Assembly (NCBI GenBank): GCA_963169105.1
Contig: OY720639.1
Coordinates: 100,376,417-100,440,416 of the forward strand
DNA length: 64,000 nucleotides
Source: Ceriagrion tenellum
Taxonomy: Eukaryota > Arthropoda > Insecta > Odonata > Coenagrionidae
Direction: 5' to 3'
A program made the position numbers and the translations under genes. This document shows positions 12,682 to 24,767 of the stretch, in pieces. Every line of letters starts with the position of its first letter. The first letter of the stretch is position 1. The notes beneath the pieces are model-generated. The model saw nothing but the letters and a program-made list of their open reading frames with translations, was not told the DNA's origin and did not search any database.

Positions 12682-13164
12682 ATATAGGTTTCTTGAGAAA
12701 AAAAACTTCGCGGAAGAACGTAACATGATATAGCGTGCGGCAGAAAAAAATGGGGTTAGTCGGCGGTGACGTAGATGGCTTATATACAGAAGAAAAACAA
12801 TTGAGAAACAAAAAGCAACTTCAACTTATGACGTCTGCGAGTTTATAGACGTTCACTTCAACAGTACTCCTGTGGGTAAAATCTTATGGGAAAAAGTGTA
12901 ACATCGAAGCTCTTTAACCACGCCAAGATAACCAGTATTTACTGAATCCAGCCCCCTTGGCTATGTCGGTAGGATTTTATATCATGATTTTGTAATTAAC
13001 TGAAGGAAGGGTATAATTATCTTCAATCTTAAAACTTTAAGCAAATTAAATTATATGCATACATGCATAAAAATCACGCCGTTCCTTCCAGGGTAAGCAT
13101 AGACACAAAGTTTCACTCATGAATACATATTTGTACACCTAACTCTGCTTCAATAATTTCCTCC

Positions 13165-13326
13165 ATACTGACCTATCCTTGCAAACCTCTTTTGCCCCAT
13201 TTACCCCCATACACTGCTTCATACACGCCCTCCTGTTTTTAAGACTCCTAATATTCCGCCTCATAAGAATTTCCTCAACCACAACTTTCTCGGCCTACCT
13301 CTACCTCTCGCACCATTCATTTCACT

Positions 13327-13378
<52 letters not shown>

Positions 13379-13838
13379 TCGTTATGCGACTCTCATCCAT
13401 TCTCTCAACATGGCCAAAACAACGAAGCACACTCTTTTCATATATGTCCACTACTGGAGCATCTAACCCACGTTCATTTATTACCCACTCATTCCTGACC
13501 TTATCCATCCTACATTTTGCCGCAAACACTCCTCAGATAACTCATACCCACGCCGTTTAGTCTACTCTTATGTCCATTCTGACATACCCATGTTTCACCA
13601 CCATACGACAAAGTGGGGAGAAGTATACTTTTGTACACGGCGATTTTCGCTTCCTTAGACAGGCACTCATTCCTTGATATGCTCTGCATGCTACCTACCA
13701 CTTTTCTCCCAGCATTCGCACGTCTCTTTATCTCCTCATCTATCCGCCCATCTTTCGTAAACATGTTACATAAGTACACAAAATCATCCACTTGTTCAAT
13801 TACTTGTTCGTGTGTATTAATTGCCTAATTATGATATA
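13165..13838 (-). mobile_element. LINE-D reverse transcriptase fragment with internal TA repeat
   Basis: The minus-strand translation (13791 to 13510) contains VDDFVYLCNMFTKDGRIDEE then IKRRANAGRKV, KIAVYKSILLPTLSYGGETW and LRSVCGK. This is the thumb-region pattern of endonuclease/RT LINEs (F-YLG----DG---EI--R-NA). The next piece (13529 to 13317) has KSVLRCFGHVERMDESRITK, then a TA microsatellite (13329-13375) inside the reading frame, then NGARGRGRPRKLW. Frame breaks make it a pseudogene. Confidence 0.85.
13329..13375. repeat. TA dinucleotide microsatellite
   Basis: An uninterrupted TA run of about 47 bp lies inside the LINE-D coding remnant, between the ESRITK and NGARGRGRP segments. The related copy at 12681 has only a short TATATA, so the run has expanded here. 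Confidence 0.95.
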
Positions 13839-13844
13839 CATTGA

Positions 13845-15427
13845 AAAGAGGATTTTGGTAATCAAGGAAAAACAGCAGAAGTTTCCCTTGGTACCGTTGC
13901 CAAATTCATTTAAATATGTCATCTATGTTCTCCGATGAAAGCAGAAAGTCTGTTATTTAAAACTAAACACACGTGCTATACTATCGATAGCCTAGGTGAA
14001 AAAAATATATTAGATGTCTCAATATCTAGTGTCTGATATAAATGTTTTTGAAGAGTATAATTCTGGCCAATATTGAGATAGAAAAGTTATGAGAAGAGAT
14101 GCCATCGCACCGCCATAAAGGCAATGTATTCCAGCGTTAAAATTCATAATTTTTAAACCAATATAATGTACTGGAATAAATATGGCCGCAAGGTCAACCG
14201 AACAGTAAGCGTCAAAAATCCGTCGCTAGGGACGGGTAATTGGGAATGCGAGAGTAAATAATCCAACAGAGGAGGAATCTAGGGACGCTTGGGCAAACAA
14301 TTAAGAAAATTAAAGAAAGAGGCGGTCGGAGGTAAGAGACGTGAAGGGAGGAGAGAGAGAGAGACGAAACTGAAGAAAAATCGACGTACGGAGATATCCT
14401 GAGGAAGAAGACGGCCTAGTAAGACCGCGGAAATATCGGCAGTGGTTTGGGTTGCAGCGGAAGTTTAGGAGAGGACGAGAGAAGGAAAGAAAATATAGCC
14501 GGAAGACAGCGGAGGAAACGAGACTGGACGCGCACGCGGAGGCAGGAGATCCGGGGAGGATAAGTGAAAACGCAACCAATGATTCAAATAGAAAAAGAAC
14601 TTTCGCACCCAAATAGCCGTTAAATTCATGAGAAAAGAGTTTAAATTTTAAATTCTGTTAAATCTCGCACTGAATACCTTTTGTCTCTTCCTGAAAACCT
14701 CTAGTAACTATTTGCCTGTTTTTCTTTTATAACCAAAGGGATAAGAATCTATTTCTTCACCTAAATACCTCCAAGTTTGCATTATAAATTGGGCCCAATA
14801 TAATTCCAACTAATAATTGATTGTTTGTGATAATTTTAAAAGATCCGTAACTTGAAAATAAATGTATTTGCATGTGTTTAAATGTATTGTCATGTGTGCT
14901 TGTCGTATGATTAATGTGTTTTTTTTAAAGGAGGTAAGTTTGGTAACAAAATTTGCATCAAGGTGGAGCAGCCGTTGAGAAAAAGGATAAGTTGTAGAAT
15001 TGGTAGCGTTACAATAATTTCACTAAACGACCTATGACCTAGACATATTTTCACATCATTTCCCAGGAGAATCCTAGCTTTGTAATCTTCAAATCAAAAT
15101 AGTTCATCGGGCACATCGAAAATGAAGGTTCCACCTTCAGGCGGTTCCTTCGATAAAGGACATAAATCGCAATTTATTCAAATTCTGAATACTTAGAAAA
15201 AATCAGGCCCTCTAACTTAAATATTTATTTAAATGACCAAACGTTGCCAAATTTCCATGGCAATTGTTTTTAAGACGCGAAAACTCCCGTTTATTTATGA
15301 AAATTAAAAGAGATTCATTTAACCGTCTTAGTATTTGATAAATTTACCGAATTACTGCGAAATATGAAGTCAAAATGAAGTAATTCCGTAGAATTGGTAC
15401 TGCGGTCGGAGTCTAAGGCTATATTAA
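13845..15427. other. No recognised gene; GC-richer patch at 14220-14620
   Basis: Mostly AT-rich with no motif recognised. A purine-rich, GC-richer patch at about 14220-14620 contains a 100-codon minus-strand open frame (14612 to 14310) rich in Ser, Leu and Phe with no domain pattern; compositional bias alone can explain it. Confidence 0.5.
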
Positions 15428-16091
15428 TGCCCGTATTTATAGTCTTATTCCAAGGGGCTACCTGTGTATCCCCCAGCCAGGTCACACCTAGGGGTCCCCT
15501 ACGCTGAGTGATTCATAAATCTTACCTGGGTAACCCCTAGCCAGGGGACGCCTGGGTAAGAGATTTGGCAACATTCCCGCGGAAAAATACATATGAACGG
15601 TTCCTCTGAATGGTTCTCGATGTTTTCGATGCTCATTTTTCACCGTAACCAAGCAAGCTATAAACAATAATATAGTATACTGTTACACAATGTTGATAAA
15701 AAATTATTGAAGGAATATGAGAGAATGTTTACAATATTACTTACATATTTATGTAATTTGAATGGTGAGGAATACGAGTGTGGCTCAATAAGTACCCATG
15801 TTTGTAAACAGAAGATGTTACTATGGAAAGTTGATATTATCGTGTACTGCCATTAGTACAGTAGTATCAATTCGTCACACGCGTGGGAAGCAGTACTGCA
15901 TTCGGGGAGATTTGGGTAAGCTTCATGCTTAGTCTTACTCAGCATTCATGCATCCTTACTCAGGAAATCGACGGCCAGGGGGAGGGTTAATGGACGGCAG
16001 ACCCCTGAGTAACGACTATTAATACCATTTCTGAACCAAGGGGTTCCCCCTCACCTGGGGGACTTCCAAGCAACGGCTATGAATACGGCCC
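15428..16091. mobile_element. MITE-like inverted-repeat element, TAA target duplication
   Basis: The left end TGCCCGTATTTATAG and the reverse complement of the right end, GGGCCGTATTCATAG, pair as imperfect terminal inverted repeats, flanked by TAA at 15425-15427 and 16092-16094. Subterminal regions are full of short G/C palindromic blocks such as CCTAGGGG, CCAGGGGACG and CCCCTGGG-like motifs on both arms. There is no coding region, so it is non-autonomous. TAA duplication with GGGCC-type ends suggests a PIF/Harbinger relationship (inference). Confidence 0.65.
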
Positions 16092-16094
16092 TAA

Positions 16095-17930
16095 AAGTCT
16101 TCATTAAAAATATATGCGTGGAACGATTGACAGTTTTCATGCCTCAATATCGATTTTCAATGCTGCCATTTGAATTGTATTGATAGTGTTGAAATTGATT
16201 TTCAATACTGCCCTGCTAAGCCAAAAGACCGTAACTGCCAAAATTATGCATGAGGTTAGAGTCGATTTTGTTATTTTCAACCTTGAGGATTTAAAAAAAA
16301 CTTAACAAAAAAACTGAATCTGTAGCGGTTTGCCTAGCATTACGTTCTGCTTTCACAGTATCCACAGTATAAATTTCAGTTTTCTGGGCCAGATAACAGT
16401 AACTACAAGTCTTACTCCCGGAGAATCTCGTCACTTTTGTTTCCCCTATAATTTATCTCCATTCCGTATTTCCCGCACTGACAATCTAATCGAAGACTTG
16501 AAAATGAAAACTTAGCTCATGCAGTGGCTCATAGTCAACAATGATGCAGTGACTGTATTCTAGCTTACCAGGGCAGAATAGGTATTGCATTACCTCAGAG
16601 AGATTTGGATCTTTCTATAAATCAATGAAACAAAGAGTTGGAATTTAGTATCTGTTTTGATTACCACATTTGCGGTGGAGTTTCCAAATAATAGGTATCT
16701 ATATGTAACCTTGTAATATACTCAAAAGATATTTAATTTCTCGCAGTAAGGAATTGGAGAGAATAAATGCACCCATTTGTGGATATACGTATCAGACATT
16801 TCTGGAATTAAACTATGGAGGCAGGCTAAAGGCTGCGTGAAATTTTGCTATGATAATCTTGAGGAATAGAAATCTCTTTGAAAAATCCCACATGGCTTAT
16901 TGATGTCACCGATCAATATCATAGTTAATAGCGTTATTGTAAAGGTAGCAATTTAGCCTTAAAAATAACGCAAGAGAGTTTTAAATCGATTGGTAGTTTG
17001 CAGAGCCAAAGTGCGATAGTAAAAAGTGATTTCAACTCACTTATACAAGATTGGAAAAAATTTCCTTCATTCGATTAAAACATGTGAAAAACAAATGAAA
17101 TCTTTAAGACGTCGTTCTGTGACCTATTACACATTTTACTTTGTAAAGTACGTACGACTTGTTTCAATTCAGAAAGAAGAGCATACACATGAGGACAGAT
17201 GCACGAAAGGACTGTGAGAGAGGAAAAGAGACTTTTTTCCTTGAGATTTCAATTTAGATGGCGTCCTGCAACCGTATCCGCTTACACCTTTTGCTTCTTT
17301 TTTTTTATTTTTCAAGGTGCGGAATTTACGACCGCATCAGAATTGGAGATGGCAATACATTGCGTGGATGAAGGTCTGACCTAGAAAGAACGTAATGGCT
17401 CACGAAGAACGGATGCCAAAAAGTGCAAAGTTGAGAGACGCTTACCATCAACAGGAATAATGAGGAAGAATATTAACGAGGTTACACTGCGACTACTTTA
17501 ATAAAAATTAGCTTTAATTTAAATACATGCTATTCTTTAGAAACTGTTCATAAAACTGCTTTTACTGATATGCTGACATTAAATAACAAAATCAACCAAT
17601 TAGGACCCAAATGGTACATTTTAACTGTAAGTGTTTGATCTCACCTTCCCAGCATACCAACAATTATTTTTTTTAAATTCTGAGCCTTATGAGTTGAGTA
17701 AGTATTGTTTCCTACTGCAGAAAAAGTCACCAGCAAAATTTCTACTTTCCTATGGTTTCTATTTACAGTTGAGTTAATAAAATCATATATAAATAGTTGT
17801 TACGAGTACATGGCAAAATTGTCCTTCACACTACACCTCATCCGTTGTTTTTTTGGAAAAAAATCCGTTGTTTAAGCCACCATAGGTGGCTTAAAACAAA
17901 AAAAAACGTAAGAAAATATAGGCATGAATG
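16095..17930. other. No recognised gene; small hairpin near 17875
   Basis: AT-rich DNA without recognisable genes. At 17874-17894 a perfect short stem (TAAGCCACC/GGTGGCTTA) sits beside a directly repeated ATCCGTTGTTT (17838 and 17865). No other structure is seen. Confidence 0.5.
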
Positions 17931-17933
17931 GGT

Positions 17934-18260
17934 TCAGCTGCTAATATGCAGATATAATATGATGCAATATGCATAGCACCCCGCAATCACAACTCTCCTA
18001 ATACCTACTTTCATGCGAACCCAGAGCAATCTAGGGGATACTAACTCGTACTTCCTTACTAGCAACTTAGCTCTCTCATTAAGAATGAGTCCTACACCTT
18101 GACTGCCGTGTACATTATCTTCAACTCCTGACCACAATGCCAGACTACCGCCATCTAATGTAACAGCATCCCGCCCCTCAAAAAATAGCAGTAATTTAAC
18201 TTGGAATATACCTAAGAAAGCTAGTTGTAATGAGAATAAACTTTCCGGGAATATGCTCAT
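17934..18260 (-). pseudogene. LINE endonuclease-domain remnant
   Basis: The 108-codon minus-strand frame includes GVGLILNERAKLLVRKYELV followed by SPRLLWVRMKVGIRRVVIAG and CYA. This matches the core of the AP-type endonuclease of LINE ORF2 proteins (GVG---------------R---V------------YAP). Upstream, FEGRDAVTLDGGSLALWSGV fits the variable region before it. No catalytic His/Asp end is retained, and the frame stops soon after CYAY. It is not adjacent to any RT piece in this window. Confidence 0.65.
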
Positions 18261-18919
18261 TGAGATTGCAATAAATTGCCGATTTTTTTACTTACACTTC
18301 GTTCAGATGTTAGAGCCGACTCTAGCGCCATTGACATATAATTGACGTATTTTAACTTTGATAATTGCAGTCGTTTACCAACTGAACAAAAGAATAAAAC
18401 TGTCAAATGCCTATATGTAATTACTATTTCATTCTCGGGGAGAGTTCGTACACCCTCCTTACTGTTTACCACCGAAAACTTAATTGAACACGAATTAGCA
18501 AGCACCTTCAAGTTCTTGGTACACTGACTGGAACATTTGCGAGATTCTTGTCACAATATTAAAAATTAAATAGCATATTCTCCTGAAGCAGGTAACTTCA
18601 GGTGGCGCATCGAGAAGTCATTTAAGACCATCACAAATATACTTTCAGCAATATGTTAACTTAATTTGTACTCACAAAATTAGAAATTTACAAAGCTTTG
18701 CCTAATTGGACAAGTTATGTTTTTATTTTTGGGAACAGAACATACGCGAGTTTTTTATATTTCTACCTGCAATAGGATTCGATATTCATTACGTATTTTT
18801 TCGTAAATATCGATACTGCTAATCGCACGTTTAACAATTTGCATAGGAGAGTAAGACCACAGATCGTAGTTTTATTATCTGCACGATTAAATACCCCACA
18901 AAAGTGAAGGCTGAAAGCT

Positions 18920-20180
18920 TTGAAATTATTTTAACCGGATAATAATGATTTTTGATGCTTCAACACTCATATTGTATGAGTTTTCTGAAATGTATCACAA
19001 CGCAGCAATGAAATTAATTAGGAAATAGGTACGTTTTTTAACTTTTGCCATATAATGTACTCGTTCACAGGTAGATATAGATAATTTTATATAGTTTACT
19101 CAACCTCGATGGTGAAGATTATAACTCATGACTGTGTTCGACAAAATAAATAATGTATGTTACACACAAGGCATAGTAAACCCATTTCATTTCTTAGACA
19201 CATCTTGACAATATTATCGCAGTGTTGTGTGCAGGTGCATAGTGTTCGAAATCTTAACTGATTTTTTAAGCAAAAAACTTCACTTTCAGCACAGGTGATG
19301 ATTATTTTTTATTTTCATCTAAGTATCAATATCATTAATATTCAGTCAACATTTAAACCTGCGAAGCAATAGTCAACCTATGAATTCTTTTCCATGTGCA
19401 ATAAAATATCTTCTGTAAATCATTTAAAATACAATTAACCTGTTACTGAAACTCTTTCTCTCACGTTAGCGCAATTTAACCATCAAATGGTATAATATTT
19501 TTATGAATCCGTTCATGGAATAAGAATGTTGACTTTTATATTTTAGAAGCGATATATGCTCTGAAACGCAGTACAGTGGTCGGAAATCTAAAAATGCCGG
19601 TCAAAAGTCCAAAATGGCCTTTTTTTAGATATATAATTGAAACTTGGCACATGTACTCACAAATGATTCCTGATTATGAAAGTGTAAGCCATTTTTCTTA
19701 GGTCATAGCCGTTACTTAGAAATAGAGGGTTCAACTTTACCCTAATTTCCCGGGAAACGCCCATTTTCATTTTTCTTCGAAAATCTTAAAAGTTACACAG
19801 AAAGTGATGCAGTAGAGGGATTTTACTCGCGGTTTTGGAATTGTTTTTAACCGAATGATATACATTTTTCATAACTTATTACGCACTTTTTCGTTCCATT
19901 TTTGATGCTTTCACACTCATGTTGTACGAGTTTTCTGAAAAGTATTACAACGCATTAGTGGAATGAATGAAAAATCTTGTCGACTTTTAACTTTCGCGAA
20001 ACAATGCAATGTATCAAAAAATGTCTCATGTAAACTATTCAGAATCAATTAACCTGCTATTGTAATCTATCGTTCACGTTTGCAAAATTAAACCATATGC
20101 GGTGATATATAATTTTGATGAGTCCTTTTATGGAATAAGAATGTCGACTTTTAGATTTTAGAAGCGATCTCCTCTCTGCA
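18920..20180. repeat. Diverged direct duplication
   Basis: Blocks at 18920-19060 and 19395-19570 reappear in the same order at 19838-20006 and 20006-20180. Shared stretches include TTTTTGATGCTT-CACACTCAT and ATGGAATAAGAATGT-GACTT followed by TTTTAGAAGCGAT. The second copy lacks about 0.3 kb found between the two blocks of the first. It is non-coding and old. Confidence 0.65.
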
Positions 20181-20189
20181 ACGCCGCAT

Positions 20190-21011
20190 CTGAAGCCGAA
20201 AACTGGAAACGAGTTTTTCTCCAACACTCCAGGACAATTCCCAGTTTATGCATGCCAAGAAAAGTATCCCTTATGGCTAACGGCGCCGCCCCAAGCGCAT
20301 CGTAGCTGAAACGGCGTCTGGAAGTTCACTTAAAATATCAAGCGATTCGCATAACACCCAGAAGCAAACCCTACTCCGTCTTCATAGGGAATTTCCTCAA
20401 GATTGAATTTCTACATTTATACCTACCAACTGAGTCTAGCGGTCTGAGCGAACGGGAAAAATTCACTGTAAACGGAGGAATTAAAGAGGACCGCGAATAG
20501 TGCGTTGGAGAGTCGTGTCTGAGAGAAAGAGATGACTCTGAAAACGGTCCTCGGAAGGCACACCAGGTGTGACATTCAGCCACACGACCGTTGCACCACC
20601 TTTACGAAATACTGCGCCAGATACGAACGAAAAAAAAATGCAGAAAAAAAGAAAAGAGCATCAGCGAGGGAAATTTACAAATAAAATAAAACGAAATAAG
20701 GTAGGGAAGCGATTCTCCGTCCAGCTCTAGCCCCCTTCCTTCCCACACCGCTCCTTCCGCATTGATTGATTAACCGGCCGAAAAAGCTACGGTGAGACCA
20801 AGTACGTGTTACCTAACCGGCGCGGCAACAGGAAGAAATACGTCTAAAAATAAAGAGGGAAAGAAGAAATTGGGGCCTCAGCTGAGGAAGATATACCCGG
20901 GAACGTTTAACTGAAAGAGCTTGTGGGAAATTTCTCTCGGACAAAAAAAATGTAATAAATTTAATTCCATCTTAAATCAATACACAAGAACAGTTAGTGA
21001 TACGAATTTAA
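20190..21011. other. GC-richer stretch without recognised gene
   Basis: Base composition rises around 20180-20960, with CpG-containing stretches. Open frames are short (up to 70 codons) and show no motif. It could be a gene-associated upstream region, but nothing in the sequence proves that. Confidence 0.4.
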
Positions 21012-21490
21012 TATAAGAACTAGGATGGGAATTACTATCAGAACGCAGGTTAAATTTTAGGTTAAACCATTTAAGTAAATTCGAAACCGATCTGTTCACA
21101 GATGACGTTAGATATATATTGAGAGCCCCTGCGTATTATGCTAGGTTTGATCAGATAAACAAGATTAGTGAGATAGATTGTCGTACCGATAGATTTAAAA
21201 TGTCACTTTTCCTGCGTACCATAAGAGAGAACAATAGGCAGCGTAGCAAAGGGATAGGTAGGTGAAATATAGTTAGAGTAGTCTGTAGTGCATGATGCAT
21301 GTAATAACAAACAAGAATCCCTTTCTTATTATGTAGATACTGGCCATCTAGCTGCACGTGACCCTATTATCTAGCATGTCTCCCTTAAATATCCTAGTTG
21401 CATGGCAATAGTGCATGTTTGGTGATCTTCACCCCTGCCACACACTCTCGTGGTGGCTCGCAGGGTATTACGTAGATGCAGATGTAGATT
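21012..21490 (+). mobile_element. LINE-A1 3' end
   Basis: Plus-strand copy truncated just before AGGATGGGAATTACTATCAG. It keeps the end of the coding region, the CACACTCTCGTGGTGGCTCG 3' block and a GTAGATGCAGATGTAG tail. A hairpin element follows directly. Confidence 0.85.
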
Positions 21491-21655
21491 TATTTAAAAG
21501 TAACGACCGGTTACGGCTGTCAAGCCACCTTCAGGTCAAGTCACCTAAAGATGGCTTGACAGCCGTAGCCGATCGTAAGTTTTAAATAAATTGTGAAAGT
21601 CACAATTTTTATCTTGTTTATTATGACGTCCTTCCACCAAGTGAAAGCTTCTAGT
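21487..21655 (+). mobile_element. Hairpin element with two inverted hammerhead-like scaffolds
   Basis: Positions 21491-21538 and about 21541-21590 form a long inverted repeat around TACGGCTGTCAAGCCA. Each arm, read outward, has a hammerhead-like layout: CTAAAGA on the plus strand (21545) and CTGAAGG on the minus strand, each followed by GGC-TTGACA-GCC and a CCGGTCGT-type end. Key core bases are changed in both, so neither should be active. Downstream is CTTCCACCAAGTGAAAGCTT (21631), the tail motif shared with other hairpin elements here. No clear target duplication was found. Confidence 0.6.
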
Positions 21656-21807
21656 TTCGATAGCGCTCCTTTATGTTCATTTATTAACATCTCACAATAA
21701 TTGTGCATAGTGTTGTTTTCATATTTTATGTATTATGTAATATTTTTCTGATCTTAGAGGGCATCACGTCCTAGATCAATAAATTATTTTTCACAGATTG
21801 TTAGCTA

Positions 21808-21960
21808 TTCGGGACTCGGCCGCAAATCGAGGGATTCGGGTTCGATTCCCGGTCAAGGCGGATGATTTTTTTCCCTGTGGAATTTCGCAAAATTCTTTTT
21901 CATTCATTCATACACCTCAATGGCCCAGACTGATACCGAATGCAATGTGTGCATGATAAT
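21808..21960 (+). mobile_element. tRNA-like SINE fragment
   Basis: A good internal B box (GGTTCGATTCCCGG, 21839-21852) is present without a matching A box or complete cloverleaf, which suggests a truncated tRNA-derived SINE rather than a tRNA gene. The 3' boundary is not defined. Confidence 0.4.
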
Positions 21961-22956
21961 TACTCAGATACGATAGTTTATTTGAATTGAAACACGTTCA
22001 CAGTCTCATGCGTCAAAGATGGTCGCTCTACCTCCGTTATAGCTAGGGAAGGCCTCGGAGAGATGTGGTACGCCATTCTGAATGCCACGACTTCGCATAC
22101 TCAAGTACTCGAGGCATCCCAGTAGACTTCGCGTGCCTAAAGAGGTCAAACTACGCTGTAGATGGCATTTATACCTGGTTGGTGACAATTCATTTTAAGA
22201 GACAAGTCGCAGTGGCTGGGGTATACAATACAATTTAGGTAGATGGAAGAGCCAATGTGGCCAATGCTAGAAGCTGTAAAGTGGGCGTGGTCTCCAATCA
22301 TGATGAAATCGTACGAACTCTTTGAACTGAGCACATGACGCATTACGGATAACCACCGTATGCAATTGTATCATTCACTTATTGCCTAAATGCCTAAAAA
22401 AGATGATAAATTATTTTGTCTCATGTCTCTTTTGACTAATGGATGACTTTTTAAGACCCTGAAATTACTTATGTTCTCAAAACCATTCCAAATTAAACCC
22501 TATCGTAACATTTCTGATTATTAGTTTTTCGAATTAATCTGCGTTTCGACACCGAAGTATTATTTGTTGGGCATTTATAATATAAATATAAGTTATCAAC
22601 AATTCGAGGTAAATATTTTTGTGAGGTATTTATTATATGAGGGCTATTGCTTGGGCATAATATTCATTACTGCCTCAACGCTATTAGAGGCACATATTGT
22701 TCATAACCTTAGCTTTTTTAGGTAGTTTAAGCTTTAGAAAAACTACATAAGTAGATAAAGTGAGCTCTATTACAGCAGATGATTTATTAGCAGTAATTCA
22801 AGCGTTAAGGAAACAATACCCAGTGAAATAAAAATTTCAAAGTTAGAAAGACGATTACCGATTATCCAATGCCGTGGTGAAAGAAGTATCCATGGCAAAA
22901 AGATAAGAAAAAAAATACATACTGAGTTGAATTCCTGTCCAAAAGACGATCTTTAA

Positions 22957-24647
22957 GGCATTATGGTAGTGATGGCCGAGGGCAGCGTTTCAGGCCTCCT
23001 TTTCACTCTACCCGTGTTTACGTATTACTCAACTACGGGCTAACTATTATAGATAACGACTTCAAGTTTTCTTTATTTAATTTAAGCGATATCAATCCAA
23101 AAGACAATGTAAGAAAAAAATTTTCATCCCCCTGGGTTAGTGAGGAAACTTACCTGAAATTTGACTAACAAAAACTCCTCGGCCAGAATTAAACAAATCG
23201 GAGACGATCAACCTCTGGCGACATTTTTCTTCTACACGCTACGTAAAGAACATCCATCATTACTTGTTTTCCGAGGTCACAATTTTTAAAACAGAGGACC
23301 CTTGATTGCTAAAACTAACAATTTTCGGAAACTATGGGAGCGAGCCGTGCCGTCACGAATTTCTGCGGCCTCCGTGACAAAGTCGTAGGAGGTGGAGGAT
23401 GTGAGGGCTTTCGTCTTATGCGCACCGACATTTTGTAATCTACTCCCTAGATCACTCTAGTCGGACTTTTGAGAGGCCATTCAAGTATTACTTAAGACGT
23501 TTTTGGGGGAGGAGTTGAGATCATCTTACATTATCTTAAGAAGATTACGTTCGTGGAAGGGCACGTTCAAACATCATATATATTATAAACTCGATTAAAC
23601 TCGATTCTTTATCATATATATTACCTCTCAAAAGTCTTTTGTTGACGCAACGCCATAATTCCCATAGTTCTTCATCTAAAGTTATGAATCAAACATCGTT
23701 TTTAAGCTTATGCTCCCCGCTATTGACAAAAAATAGACAAATAGTTTAAAATTAAAGTTTTTCTTAAAAAGTTTAAAATTAAATTTTTTCTTTAAAAATT
23801 TTAAATTAAAGTTTTTGTTAAAAAATGATACAGTGCCATCTGTTGGCAATATAATCAACTAATATGTTGGCTATGTTTACGTTCTTAAAAGTCCGTAGGA
23901 GGCGCCATCTATTAACACATCCTTTAGTTAGATTGTTTACATTCTACATGCAATCAGGGTGACCGTTTACATTTACGTTACGTATCTTTAACACATACAT
24001 AAATAACATATAATTGTCCATGAGAAGAAACAGGTAGAAGAACGGGAAGAAAGAAGGAAGAAGCTGCACACTGTGCAAAATATTCGACAGGTAGAAAAAC
24101 AGAAAGAAAGAGGAAAGATACTGGAAGAAGCCTCATACCGTGCGAAATATTCGCACGGATAAGCTAGTTATACTAGAATTGAGAAAGAAGGGTGGCCCAA
24201 CGTTGCCGGAGAGGCAGCGGGAGAAGTTCCTCAAGGGGGAAACAAATTCGTGACCGCACGGTTCGCCCCCATAGTGTCCGAAAAGATTAAAATTTTTAGC
24301 AATCAAGGGTCCACCGTTTTAAATATTGCGACCTCGGAAACAAGTAATGATGGATGTCCATTATGTATCGTATAGAAGAAAGATGTCGTCAGAGGTTGAT
24401 CGTCTCTGATTTTTTTATTTCTGGCTGAGAAGTGAGTTTTTGTTGTTCAGGTAAGTTTCCTCACTAACCCAGGAGGATAAAAAAAATTTTTTACATCATC
24501 TTTTGGAAATTTATCTCCCAAATCATACAAATAAAACTTGAATTCGTTATCTCTAATAGTTATCCCGTAGTTGAGTGATACGTAAACACGGGTAGAGTGA
24601 AAAATGAGGCCTGAAACGCTATCCTCGGCCATCACCACCATAAAGCC
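22957..24647. mobile_element. Long foldback element with TTAA flanks
   Basis: About 400 bp at each end are inverted copies of one another (22957-23363 and 24248-24647); shared blocks include GTGATGGCCGAGG, ACGGGTAGAG-type and GGTTGATCGTCTC sequences. TTAA precedes the left end (22953-22956) and follows the right end (24648-24651). TTAA duplication is the hallmark of piggyBac elements, but the GGC ends are unusual for that family and no transposase is present. The right arm contains a 64-codon minus-strand frame (24641 to 24447) whose mirror copy in the left arm is broken. The interior has a three-unit AT repeat at about 23740-23825 and a coding-like, Glu/Arg/Lys-rich duplication at 24030-24160. 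Confidence 0.65.
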
Positions 24648-24767
24648 TTAAGTGCAATCTGGCTGTGTAAAAGTGTGACAAAGCTAAGACTGCTATAAGA
24701 TGATAGCACTTGGTCATTTTTTGATACGAATTGTAGTAATATTTTCCGACGAATTTCAATTGAAGAT

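Noticed and set aside
13329..13375. TA run as a regulatory or origin element
   Set aside because: It is an ordinary microsatellite expanded inside a LINE remnant.
14310..14612. 100-codon minus-strand frame
   Set aside because: Ser/Leu/Phe-rich low-complexity translation of a purine-rich tract, with no domain.
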